Assembly (NCBI GenBank): GCA_028708585.1
Contig: JAQVYO010000091.1
Location: 1 to 6,214, forward strand
Direction: 5' to 3'
Source: Oscillospiraceae bacterium
GTDB lineage: Bacteria > Bacillota > Clostridia > Oscillospirales > Oscillospiraceae
DNA length: 6,214 bases
The translations under genes and the position numbers were made by a program. Numbering within the stretch: the stretch's first letter is position 1; every line of letters starts with the position of its first letter. Positions 1-5,601 of the stretch are shown here, piece after piece. The notes under the pieces were generated by a model, which ran no database searches, was not told where the DNA came from, and worked only from the letters and a program-made list of their open reading frames with translations.

Positions 1-470
1 ATTTTCACTTTGCTGGTGGCAACATCCTGAAAACTGGTCAAACCAGACTTGGAATCGGCGGGCACGATTAAAACCACCTTATTGGTCAGGATATTTTTAA
101 TGGTATCGGTTTCCACCAAATTTTTCTCTTTTAGGGCGGTCATTTGCTTTGTGGCCGCGGAGAAAAAGACGTCGGCAGGAGCGCCCTGCTCAATTTGCGT
201 TTGCAGGGTCCCGGAGGAATCAAAGGTAAACGTCAGTTTCACATTGGGAGCCACCGTCTTGTATGCTTCCGCAATCTGATTCATTACGTCGGTCAGGCTG
301 GCCGCGGCGGAAATGTTCAGGGTTACCTGTTCTGCCGCAGGCGACGTTTGGTTGGAAGCGGAGGGGGAGGGGGAAGCGGAGGTGCTTGCTGTGGTGCCGC
401 CGCAGCCTGCCAGCAGGGTGAGGAGCAGGGCGGCCCCCAGGACTAGGGATGAGAGCTTTTTTACTTTCAT
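1..470 (-). CDS. modA: ModA, molybdate ABC transporter substrate-binding lipoprotein (C-terminus outside window)
   Basis: This is the extracytoplasmic molybdate (possibly also tungstate) binding component of a ModABC importer, anchored to the outer face of the membrane as a lipoprotein. The 156 residues present begin with a lipoprotein signal: basic MKVKK, a hydrophobic stretch, then the lipobox LAGC with Cys23 as lipidation site. A Ser/Pro/Thr-rich linker follows (about 24-48). The mature domain shows the ModA pattern: an SAAASLT segment at 54-60 (ligand serine expected at Ser58), DSSGTLQ at 84-90 (second ligand serine) and QGAPADVFFSA at 95-105. The ATG at 470 is chosen because AAAGGAG lies 8 nt upstream; an ATG at 477 is in another frame and too close to it. 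The gene is last in the visible moaA-moaC-MOSC series, after an 89-nt gap. modB and modC probably follow beyond the edge. The fold is clear; molybdate versus tungstate preference cannot be read. Confidence 0.93.
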   Translation of the reverse strand, partial: MKVKKLSSLVLGAALLLTLLAGCGGTTASTSASPSPSASNQTSPAAEQVTLNISAAASLTDVMNQIAEAYKTVAPNVKLTFTFDSSGTLQTQIEQGAPADVFFSAATKQMTALKEKNLVETDTIKNILTNKVVLIVPADSKSGLTSFQDVATSKVK

Positions 471-498
471 TTTTCATTCTCCTTTAAAAATATTGCGT

Positions 499-519
499 CG
501 CAGGCTATATAAGCCCGCG
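499..519 (-). other. Hairpin in the MOSC-modA intergenic region
   Basis: In minus-strand RNA an 8-bp stem (one G-U pair) with a 5-nt A/U loop can form. On the plus strand the same position is an A-C mismatch, so the structure favours minus-strand transcripts. It sits in the 89-nt gap between the MOSC stop and the modA ribosome binding site. A short run of T follows only after an intervening CGACGCAATA segment, so it is a poor intrinsic terminator. It may mark an mRNA processing or stability point, or be incidental. No convincing separate promoter for modA was seen in the gap. Confidence 0.35.
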
Positions 520-559
520 TCGTTTTTCCAATATGTTCCCTATGCGCGCCGCCTGTGGG

Positions 560-991
560 TTATGCCAATATTTGAATCTCGTCTCCGGCACGCACAGTTC
601 CCTCTTCCAGGACAACGACAAAAATACCTTCCCGGGGCATCACACATTCTCCCGTGGCTTTTTTGATGGCGCAGTCGGCATGGCATTCCTTGCCGATTTG
701 TGTAACTTCCAACAAAGCCGGACCGATCTTGATTTTGGTTCCAACGGGGATGGTATAAAGTGTCAGCCCCCTGGTATTGATGTTTTCCGCAAAGGCGCCG
801 TGGGTTAGACCGGGAATCGCCTCACGCATCTTATCCACGCTCTCATCGGCCAGCAGGCTGATTTGACGATGCCAGTTTCCCCTGTGCGCGTCGCCTTCGA
901 TCCCCAGATGCTTTTTCAGATGAATTTCGGGCACCTCGTTTTTCCGAAGCCCCTTCTTTTCGCTGATGTTAACCGACGTGACAACTGCCAT
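560..991 (-). CDS. MOSC domain-containing protein (molybdenum cofactor associated)
   Basis: This is a 143-residue stand-alone MOSC domain, related to the C-terminal domain of molybdenum cofactor sulfurases and to YiiM-type proteins. The family is thought to carry sulfur or bind molybdopterin; a specific reaction for this small clostridial type is not established. Visible family features are GIEGDAHRG at 30-38, the HRQISLL strand at 41-47, FAEN at 67-70 and a cysteine-bearing core IGKECHADC at 99-107 continuing to GECVMPREGIF. Cys103, Cys107 and Cys116 are candidates for the conserved reactive cysteine. The ATG directly abuts the moaC TAA with no gap, and its GGGAGG (8 nt upstream) lies inside the moaC 3' end, implying translational coupling. 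The length is normal for the short form. Its place between moaC and modA supports a cofactor maturation role. Confidence 0.9.
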   Translation of the reverse strand: MAVVTSVNISEKKGLRKNEVPEIHLKKHLGIEGDAHRGNWHRQISLLADESVDKMREAIPGLTHGAFAENINTRGLTLYTIPVGTKIKIGPALLEVTQIGKECHADCAIKKATGECVMPREGIFVVVLEEGTVRAGDEIQILA

Positions 992-1474
992 TTACTTTTC
1001 CTCCCTGTGAAATTCTCCGCTTTTTCCACCTGCTTTGGATAAAAGGCGGATATTTTGGATTTCAATATCCCGCTGAACGGCCTTACACATATCATAAATG
1101 GTCAGCGCGGCAACGGAGACCGCGGTCAGCGCCTCCATTTCCACGCCCGTTTCTCCCTTACATTTCGTAGTTGCAAACAGTTCAATCTTACAAGCCGCGT
1201 CGTCCAGGCGAAAAGAAATATCCACGCCGGTAATGGCGATGGGATGGCACATGGGAATCAGATCGGATGTGCGTTTGGCCGCCAAAATGCCCGCTACCTG
1301 CGCCACCGCCAGCACATCGCCTTTCTTCATTTTGCCGCCCACAACCAGAGCATAGGTTTCCCGGTTCAGCAGCACTTCTCCACCGGCCACCGCCGTCCTT
1401 AAAGTCTGCGTTTTATCCGTAACGTCCACCATCCTTGCTCTGCCTTCTTGGTTGAAATGGGTCAGTTCGCTCAT
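992..1474 (-). CDS. moaC: MoaC, cyclic pyranopterin monophosphate synthase
   Basis: MoaC works in the cytoplasm with MoaA in the first stage of molybdopterin synthesis, converting the cyclised GTP product of MoaA to cyclic pyranopterin monophosphate. The 160-residue protein aligns with the E. coli enzyme almost without offset: MVDVTDK at 15-21, Lys51, the MCHP segment with His77, GVEMEALTA with Glu112 and Glu114, Asp128 and Lys131 in YDMCKAV, and LLSKAGGKSG with Lys147 near the end. All expected catalytic residues are present. The frame stays open upstream to 1690, but that extension is the other-frame shadow of moaA. The ATG at 1474 has GGAGG at 1484-1488, 9 nt upstream, and gives family length. 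The gene starts 5 nt after the moaA stop and ends flush against the MOSC start, so it is surely co-transcribed. Confidence 0.97.
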   Translation of the reverse strand: MSELTHFNQEGRARMVDVTDKTQTLRTAVAGGEVLLNRETYALVVGGKMKKGDVLAVAQVAGILAAKRTSDLIPMCHPIAITGVDISFRLDDAACKIELFATTKCKGETGVEMEALTAVSVAALTIYDMCKAVQRDIEIQNIRLLSKAGGKSGEFHREEK

Positions 1475-1479
1475 GTTTC

Positions 1480-2427
1480 CTAGCCTCCGATTTGGTTCAT
1501 ATATCGACCGGTCTCGCTGGGCGTTGCCGCGTCCAGATGGTGGCTCTGCGGTTTGGAGGTGATTGCTTTTGCAATAGCCTCCTTCAGCTTGTCCCCGGAA
1601 AGGCCTTTTAGATTGACTTCGCCGCTGGAATGCAGGCATGCTTTCAATTTGCCGTCCGAAGTCACCCGAATGCGGTTGCAGGTGGGACAAAAATGGTTGC
1701 TGATGGGGCTGATGAGTCCCACCGAACCCTTATATCCCGGCACCCGATAGGTACGCGCAACGCCTTCCGTCCCGGCAAGCTGCAACTGGGGCACCGCTTT
1801 TAAAACGGCGCTTGTATCCAGAAATCTGCTTCTTTCCCACTCTGCGCACTGGCCCATGGGCATCAGTTCAATAAAGCGGATCTGGGTGTTGCTGTCCCGC
1901 GTGAGATCGACAAAATCACCGATTTCGTCATCATTGAATCCCCCCATCAGCACAACGTTGAGTTTCAGATAGTCAAAACCCGCCTCTTTTGCCTTTTGAA
2001 TGCCGTTTAAAACGTCGTCCAGCCGGCCGATCCGGGTGATTTGGCGAAATTTATCCGGATTCAGAGTGTCAAGGCTGATGTTCAGCCGGTGAACGCCCGC
2101 TTCCCGAAGGCCTTCCGCCAGCTGGGGAAGAAGCACGCCGTTTGTGGTTAGGCAAAGCTCACGCACTCCTTTTATCCGGGCGACTCTCTGGCAAATGTCG
2201 ATGATCCCGTTGCGCACCAATGGCTCTCCGCCTGTAATGCGCACCTTTTCAATTCCGCAGTCAACGGCGGCGGAAACGATTCGCTCAATTTCTTCTATGG
2301 ACAAAATTTCTTCATGATGCAGCTTGGAAATACCTTCCTGAGGCATGCAATATATGCATCTGAGGTTACAAAGGTCGGTTACGGATAACCGTAGATAGTT
2401 GATCTTTCTGCCAAATTTGTCGTTCAT
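1480..2427 (-). CDS. moaA: MoaA, GTP 3',8-cyclase (radical SAM)
   Basis: MoaA is a cytoplasmic radical SAM enzyme that rearranges GTP to 3',8-cyclo-7,8-dihydro-GTP, the committed step of molybdopterin synthesis. The N-terminal radical SAM cluster motif is Cys20-x3-Cys24-x2-Cys27 (DLCNLRCIYC). The SAM-binding GGEP is at 66-69, TTNG at 94-97 and NISLD at 116-120. The second, substrate-binding iron-sulfur cluster uses Cys247, Cys250 and Cys264 in FCPTCNRIR and KACLHS. The chain ends RYMNQIGG, keeping the C-terminal Gly-Gly that family members need for activity. Length (315 residues) is within the normal range. AGGAGGG lies 6 nt before the ATG. It is first in the operon, preceded by a leader of about 190 nt with candidate riboswitch and terminator structure, so the pathway is probably regulated at this gene. 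Confidence 0.97.
   Translation of the reverse strand: MNDKFGRKINYLRLSVTDLCNLRCIYCMPQEGISKLHHEEILSIEEIERIVSAAVDCGIEKVRITGGEPLVRNGIIDICQRVARIKGVRELCLTTNGVLLPQLAEGLREAGVHRLNISLDTLNPDKFRQITRIGRLDDVLNGIQKAKEAGFDYLKLNVVLMGGFNDDEIGDFVDLTRDSNTQIRFIELMPMGQCAEWERSRFLDTSAVLKAVPQLQLAGTEGVARTYRVPGYKGSVGLISPISNHFCPTCNRIRVTSDGKLKACLHSSGEVNLKGLSGDKLKEAIAKAITSKPQSHHLDAATPSETGRYMNQIGG
1484..1488 (-). promoter_or_regulatory. Ribosome binding site fixing the moaC start
   Basis: GGAGG on the minus strand, inside the last codons of moaA, lies 9 nt before the ATG at 1474. It supports that start over the much longer open frame running up to 1690, which has no comparable signal and overlaps moaA. Confidence 0.8.
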
Positions 2428-2458
2428 ACCGTTCCCTCCTCAATATCACTTGCAGATG

Positions 2459-2473
2459 ATGGCGGAGCGCCAT
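2459..2473 (-). repeat. Small perfect inverted repeat in the moaA leader
   Basis: A 6-bp perfect stem (ATGGCG/CGCCAT) with a 3-nt loop lies about 30 nt upstream of the moaA start codon, between the terminator-like hairpin and the ribosome binding site. It does not cover the AGGAGGG at 2434-2440, so direct control of translation is not obvious. It may stabilise the leader. Confidence 0.4.
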
Positions 2474-2518
2474 GAATACAGCTGGTTTTTCGCTGTGTTT
2501 TATAAAAAACATCCGGTC

Positions 2519-2553
2519 AAAAATAAAAGAAGGGAGTCGAAATCGTTTCCCTT
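2519..2553 (-). terminator. Terminator-like hairpin (candidate attenuator) in the moaA leader
   Basis: On the minus strand a 6-bp stem, AAGGGA with TCCCTT, closes a small internal loop and a short CG-capped loop, and is followed at once by CTTTTATTTTT. It lies between the moaA promoter (2626-2654) and the moaA start (2427), so it would stop transcription before the gene. Its 5' arm can instead pair, with one bulged G, with UUCCUU at 2571-2576 just upstream. This gives a plausible antiterminator. The stem is modest and folding energies were not computed. Confidence 0.6.
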
Positions 2554-2619
2554 GCATAAAGACCGGCGGAAAGGAACCTGCGGAACGGTCCAAGCCGGAG
2601 GCGTTCCCCTACAGAGCCT
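2554..2619 (-). promoter_or_regulatory. Structured moaA leader, candidate Moco/Tuco riboswitch aptamer
   Basis: The predicted moaA transcript begins near 2619 and runs through a compact GC-rich segment before the leader terminator. Pairings visible on the minus strand are GGAACG (2602-2607) with CGTTCC (2582-2587), and a competing GACCG (2586-2590) with CGGTC (2561-2565). The pieces CCTCCGG and CCTTTCCGCCGGTC resemble what I recall of the molybdenum cofactor (MOCO) RNA motif, which usually precedes moaA operons. The element is short, as in the variants lacking the P3 stem that have been linked to tungsten cofactor. The recall is from memory and was not aligned, so the class is tentative. The case for a structured cis-regulatory leader is stronger: position before moaA, competing pairings, and a terminator following. 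Confidence 0.5.
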
Positions 2620-2625
2620 ACTGAA

Positions 2626-2654
2626 ATTATAAATGGTTTTCTTCCTAATTGCAA
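2626..2654 (-). promoter_or_regulatory. Sigma-A-type promoter for the moaA operon
   Basis: On the minus strand, -35 TTGCAA (2649-2654) and a perfect -10 TATAAT (2626-2631) are separated by 17 nt. The start of transcription is expected near 2619, leaving a leader of about 190 nt before moaA. Confidence 0.75.
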
Positions 2655-2836
2655 CCGAAACGTGAAAATTTGCTGACGCTCCCGCAAAGAAATTGTGGCA
2701 GAATGAAAGCTTTTGCCTTTCTCGGGAAGCATGGGCGGGAAGACGGTGGAAAAGAAATGAAAACCCAGGTTTTAAGTGGGGGCAGGAGCGGCTCGGAGGG
2801 GAATGTAGGAAGAAGGGTTTTCCACTGCAAAATGCC
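2655..2836. other. Non-coding stretch between divergent promoters, function unknown
   Basis: About 180 nt separate the outward-facing moaA promoter and the promoter of the MoeA-like gene. The plus strand is rich in purines between about 2728 and 2816. Short open frames here (for example 2649-2840) lack a convincing ribosome binding site and recognisable protein features. Only weak hairpins were found, such as GAAAG/CTTTC near 2705-2721. A regulator binding region is possible given the divergent arrangement, but no clear palindromic operator was found. Confidence 0.4.
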
Positions 2837-2865
2837 TTGACAACCTATATAAAAGACTTTATACT
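2837..2865 (+). promoter_or_regulatory. Sigma-A-type promoter for the MoeA-like gene
   Basis: A perfect -35 TTGACA (2837-2842) and -10 TATACT (2860-2865) are 17 nt apart. Transcription should start near 2872, leaving only about 44 nt before the ATG at 2916. There is no room for a riboswitch of the kind suspected upstream of moaA. Confidence 0.85.
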
Positions 2866-2915
2866 TTATAAAAAATGACGAAAAAGATCGCAAAATATCA
2901 AAATGGGGGACCAGG

Positions 2916-3941
2916 ATGAAACAGATTCGGACCGAGGATGCGGTGGGTCATGTGCTTTGTCATGACATTACACAGATCATTAAAGGAGTAACGAAAGACG
3001 CGGTGTTTCGCAAGGGGCATATTGTAACCGAAGAGGATATTCCGGTGCTGCTGTCCGTTGGGAAAGACCATTTGTATATTTGGGAGAAACGGGAAGGCAT
3101 CCTGCATGAAGACGAGGCCGCGAAGCTGCTGTATGATCTATGCAAGAACGATCATATCGGCTCTACCCCTGTCAAGGAGGGCAAAATTGAGCTCATTGCG
3201 GACTGCGATGGCCTGTTTACGGTGGATGCAGAGCGCATTCGGCGCATCAATTCTCTTGGGGAAATGATGATCGCCACCCGTCATGGCAATTTCCCGGTCA
3301 AAAAGGGGGATAAGCTGGCGGGGACCAGAATTGTGCCGCTGGTGATCGAAGAGGAAAAAATGGAACGTGCCAAGAAAATCGGAGGAGACGAGCCGCTGAT
3401 GGCCTTAAGGCCCTTTGAACGGAAACAAGTTGGAATTGTCACCACCGGAAACGAAGTGTTCTACGAACGCATTCAGGATACCTTTACGCCTGTAATAAAG
3501 GAAAAACTCGACGAATATCATGCCGAGGTCATGGATCATTCCATCTTAAACGACGACCCTGACAAAATTACCAAGGCCATTGTCTCCGCAATTGAGAAGG
3601 GCGCCCAAATGGTAATCTGTACCGGAGGAATGAGCGTGGATCCGGACGATACCACGCCGCTGGCCATCAAAAATACAGGAGCGGAAGTTGTAAGCTATGG
3701 CGCGCCGGTTTTGCCGGGGGCCACCTTCCTTCTGGCTTATTATCAAAACCATATTCCGATTTTGGGACTTCCCGGCTGCGTCATGTATGCCAAGAGAACG
3801 ATTTTCGATTTGATTCTTCCCCGCGTTATGTCCAATGTGCCTGTGACGGCGGCGGATTTGGCGGCATTGGGCACCGGCGGTTTGTGCCTGTCATGCCCCG
3901 TCTGCACCTTCCCAAACTGCGGCTTTGGAAAAGGCATATAA
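2916..3941 (+). CDS. MoeA/MogA-like molybdopterin-binding protein with C-terminal four-cysteine tail
   Basis: This 341-residue protein belongs to the molybdopterin-binding MoaB/Mog/MoeA group, in the form found in many Clostridia. It is expected to act in the cytoplasm on molybdopterin (adenylylation or metal insertion) or to present cofactor to an enzyme; which step is not shown. Residues 1 to about 165 form an N-terminal region opening with TEDAVGHVLCHDIT. The MoCF-type domain follows: VTTGNEVF at 175-182, NDDP at 212-215, CTGGMSVDPDD at 235-245, PVLPGAT at 264-270 and GLPGCVMY at 284-291. The MoeA C-terminal domain IV is absent; instead the chain ends with Cys324, Cys327, Cys330 and Cys335 (CX2CX2CX4C), which could bind a metal. 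The GGGGGA sequence at 2905-2910 supports the start. It is monocistronic, divergent from the moaA operon. Confidence 0.9.
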   Translation: MKQIRTEDAVGHVLCHDITQIIKGVTKDAVFRKGHIVTEEDIPVLLSVGKDHLYIWEKREGILHEDEAAKLLYDLCKNDHIGSTPVKEGKIELIADCDGLFTVDAERIRRINSLGEMMIATRHGNFPVKKGDKLAGTRIVPLVIEEEKMERAKKIGGDEPLMALRPFERKQVGIVTTGNEVFYERIQDTFTPVIKEKLDEYHAEVMDHSILNDDPDKITKAIVSAIEKGAQMVICTGGMSVDPDDTTPLAIKNTGAEVVSYGAPVLPGATFLLAYYQNHIPILGLPGCVMYAKRTIFDLILPRVMSNVPVTAADLAALGTGGLCLSCPVCTFPNCGFGKGI

Positions 3942-3964
3942 ATTTATCTGGATTTTACAGCGCA

Positions 3965-4004
3965 AAAAAGGCACGGGAATATTTTGCATTTCGCGTGCCT
4001 TTTT
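3965..4004 (+). terminator. Intrinsic terminator after the MoeA-like gene
   Basis: An 11-bp perfect stem (AAAAAGGCACG at 3965-3975 with CGTGCCTTTTT at 3994-4004) closes an 18-nt loop and supplies a T-run at its 3' side, starting 23 nt after the stop codon. The A-run on the other side would allow function in both directions, but no minus-strand gene arrives here. Confidence 0.88.
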
Positions 4005-4182
4005 CCATCCCAAAAGCCTGCCCTCGTTTGGAGGAGGAAGGGAAAAACCGGACAAAAGGGAGAGCCGTAAATGCCTCCCGGATTCTTGCCTGCAAAGGGC
4101 TGGAACTTCTTTTTTGACAAATGGAAGAGAAAGAGGCGCCTGAGCCGTTCTGTATTTGTTCAAAATTTGCCATGGTTGAATC
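4005..4182. other. Non-coding stretch upstream of the amt promoter
   Basis: No gene is supported in these 178 nt; short open frames here have no family features. A hairpin is possible at 4058-4079 (GGGAG-GC with GCCTCCC, one bulged A, 7-nt loop). It has no T-run on the plus strand and only TTTT after it on the minus strand. A lone TTGACA at 4114-4119 has no matching -10 at 16-18 nt. Confidence 0.4.
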
Positions 4183-4211
4183 TTGACGGAAGCGCTTTTT
4201 TCGTTTACAAT
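4183..4211 (+). promoter_or_regulatory. Sigma-A-type promoter for amt-glnK
   Basis: -35 TTGACG (4183-4188) and -10 TACAAT (4206-4211) have a 17-nt spacer. The start of transcription is expected at about 4217-4219, only two to four bases before the first hairpin of the putative ANTAR element. Confidence 0.85.
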
Positions 4212-4220
4212 TTAGTCAAG

Positions 4221-4256
4221 ATAGAATACGGGAATTTTATTTGGCAATGGGGCCGA
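4221..4256 (+). promoter_or_regulatory. Tandem hexaloop hairpins, putative ANTAR-protein antitermination site
   Basis: Two hairpins stand end to end. The first has a 7-bp stem, ATAGAAT (4221-4227) with ATTTTAT (4234-4240), and loop ACGGGA. The second has a 5-bp stem, TTGGC (4241-4245) with GCCGA (4252-4256), and loop AATGGG. Both loops are exactly six bases with A at position 1 and G at position 4, which is the known recognition signature of ANTAR-domain antiterminators. The second hairpin shares 4250-4256 with the 5' arm of the terminator that follows, so the two cannot form together. In Firmicutes such sites control nitrogen and ethanolamine genes. The expected logic is that a bound ANTAR regulator holds the tandem hairpins, blocks the terminator and lets amt-glnK be transcribed. 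The regulator gene is not in the window. Confidence 0.82.
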
Positions 4257-4306
4257 TAGAATCATAGACAACGTTCTGTGATTTTATTGGCCCTGTTTTT
4301 GTTTCC
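4250..4306 (+). terminator. Leader terminator (attenuator) upstream of amt
   Basis: A continuous 19-bp stem (three G-U pairs) runs from 4250-4268 to 4275-4293 around a 6-nt loop, CAACGT. It is followed by TGTTTTTGTTTCC. It lies after the amt promoter and 36 nt before the amt start codon, so it would end transcripts before the gene unless prevented. Its 5' arm begins with bases used by the second hexaloop hairpin. Confidence 0.9.
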
Positions 4307-4326
4307 GCGATTCGATCAATAAAAAA

Positions 4327-4333
4327 AGAGGAG
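4327..4333 (+). promoter_or_regulatory. Ribosome binding site fixing the amt start
   Basis: AGAGGAG lies 8 nt before the ATG at 4342. A GTG at 4333 is in frame but overlaps this site, so it cannot be the start it serves. Confidence 0.85.
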
Positions 4334-4341
4334 TGGTCTCA

Positions 4342-5577
4342 ATGGATCATGGAGATGTAGCGTGGATTCTGACTTCATCCGCACTGGTATTTATCATGAC
4401 CCCCGGTTTGGCGTTTTTCTATGGCGGTTTGGTGAAACGGAAAAATATTATTAATACCATGATGTCGTCGGTCATTGTACTTGGTATTGGGTCAATCCTG
4501 TGGGTGCTGATTGGTTTTTCCTTGTCCTTTAGTGGAGATGCAGGCGGCGTGATCGGAAACCTGCATTGGTGGGGACTGAATTTCAACGGCCTGACGGATA
4601 TGACTCTGCCGTACCCGAATACGCTGGGTTTTGCCGTCTTCCAGATGATGTTCGCAATTATTACCCCCGCCCTGATTACCGGCGCAATTGCGGAACGCAT
4701 GAAATTTTCTTCTCTGGTGGTTTTTACCACCGTCTGGTCCATCATTGTGTATTATCCCCTTGCGCATATGGTGTGGGGCGGCGGTTTCTTGTCCCAGATC
4801 GGGTCAGTTGATTTTGCAGGCGGCAACGTGGTGCATATTAGCTCCGGTGTCAGCGCACTTGTTCTTGCCATTTTGCTTGGCAGGCGCAAACACTACGGCA
4901 GAGCAACCTATCATCCCCATAATGCGCCTTTTGTCTTTTTGGGAGCAGCCCTTCTGTGGTTTGGCTGGTTCGGTTTTAACGCGGGCAGCGCCCTTTCTTC
5001 CAGCGCGCTTGCCATCCATGCGTTCATGACAACCAACACATCCGCGGCCGCGGCGCTGCTTTCCTGGGTGCTGATTGAAAAGCTGACCAGCGGAAAGCCC
5101 ACCTTGGTGGGCGCTGCAACGGGCCTTGTCATCGGCCTGGTGGCGATTACCCCGGGCGCCGGCTTTGTCCCCATCTGGTCTTCCGTTATCATTGGATTTT
5201 TGGTGAGCCCCATCTGCTATTTCTTTATCTCCGTCGTGAAGAAAAAATTTGGATATGACGATGCGCTGGACGTGTTTGGATGCCATGGCATAGGCGGAAT
5301 TTGGGGCGGCATTGCCACCGGTCTGTTTGCTCAGAAGTCCATCAATTCCGCGGCTGCCTGGGATGGTTTGGTATTCGGGGATGCGCACCTGTTTGTCCGT
5401 CAGCTGGCGGCCATCGGCATTACCATTGTGATTGCGGTGGCGGGCACACTGATTGCAACCGGCATTGCCTCCCTGTGCACCAAAGGGATTAAGGTCGCGC
5501 CGCGGGACGAAGATATCGGCCTTGATATTTCCGAACATGGTGAATCCGCTTACCCCGCGTTCAACGGTATGGATTAA
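4342..5577 (+). CDS. amt: Ammonium transporter, Amt/MEP/Rh family
   Basis: This integral membrane channel-like transporter takes up ammonium, probably as a trimer gated by GlnK. The 411-residue protein shows about 11 hydrophobic segments (roughly 5-27, 38-62, 96-116, 122-143, 161-180, 195-214, 222-245, 252-270, 275-298, 313-331, 352-379) and a cytoplasmic tail from about 380. With a constant offset of three from E. coli AmtB, all key pore residues are present: Phe104 and Phe212 (gate), Trp145 and Ser216 (ammonium site), Asp157 in DFAGGNVVH, and the twin histidines His165 and His315 (GCHGIGG). No cleavable signal peptide is evident, unlike E. coli AmtB. The ATG is preferred over the in-frame GTG nine bases earlier. 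glnK follows after 24 nt. Expression is probably controlled by the leader antitermination element. Confidence 0.97.
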   Translation: MDHGDVAWILTSSALVFIMTPGLAFFYGGLVKRKNIINTMMSSVIVLGIGSILWVLIGFSLSFSGDAGGVIGNLHWWGLNFNGLTDMTLPYPNTLGFAVFQMMFAIITPALITGAIAERMKFSSLVVFTTVWSIIVYYPLAHMVWGGGFLSQIGSVDFAGGNVVHISSGVSALVLAILLGRRKHYGRATYHPHNAPFVFLGAALLWFGWFGFNAGSALSSSALAIHAFMTTNTSAAAALLSWVLIEKLTSGKPTLVGAATGLVIGLVAITPGAGFVPIWSSVIIGFLVSPICYFFISVVKKKFGYDDALDVFGCHGIGGIWGGIATGLFAQKSINSAAAWDGLVFGDAHLFVRQLAAIGITIVIAVAGTLIATGIASLCTKGIKVAPRDEDIGLDISEHGESAYPAFNGMD

Positions 5578-5601
5578 ACTTTGCATGAAAGAGGTGCTGA
5601 T

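Noticed and set aside
220..477. Minus-strand open frame beginning at the ATG at 477
   Set aside because: It is out of frame with modA, its start is one base from the ribosome binding site, and the modA frame shows a full lipoprotein signal and ligand motifs.
1475..1690. N-terminal extension of moaC to 232 residues
   Set aside because: It overlaps moaA in another frame, has no family similarity, and the ATG at 1474 has a good ribosome binding site and gives exact MoaC numbering.
2649..2840. Short plus-strand open frame of 63 codons between the divergent promoters
   Set aside because: It has no convincing ribosome binding site and no recognisable features, and its start overlaps the -35 box of the moaA promoter.
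4114..4119. Second perfect TTGACA upstream of amt
   Set aside because: No -10-like sequence lies 16-18 nt downstream. The TTGACG/TACAAT pair at 4183-4211 explains amt transcription.
4333..4341. GTG start for amt nine bases upstream of the ATG
   Set aside because: The GTG overlaps the AGAGGAG ribosome binding site, which is correctly spaced for the ATG at 4342.
4822..4848. Asn in DFAGGNVVH of Amt as a possible functional change
   Set aside because: The position is variable in the family signature, and all pore residues (Asp157, His165, His315, Trp145) are intact.
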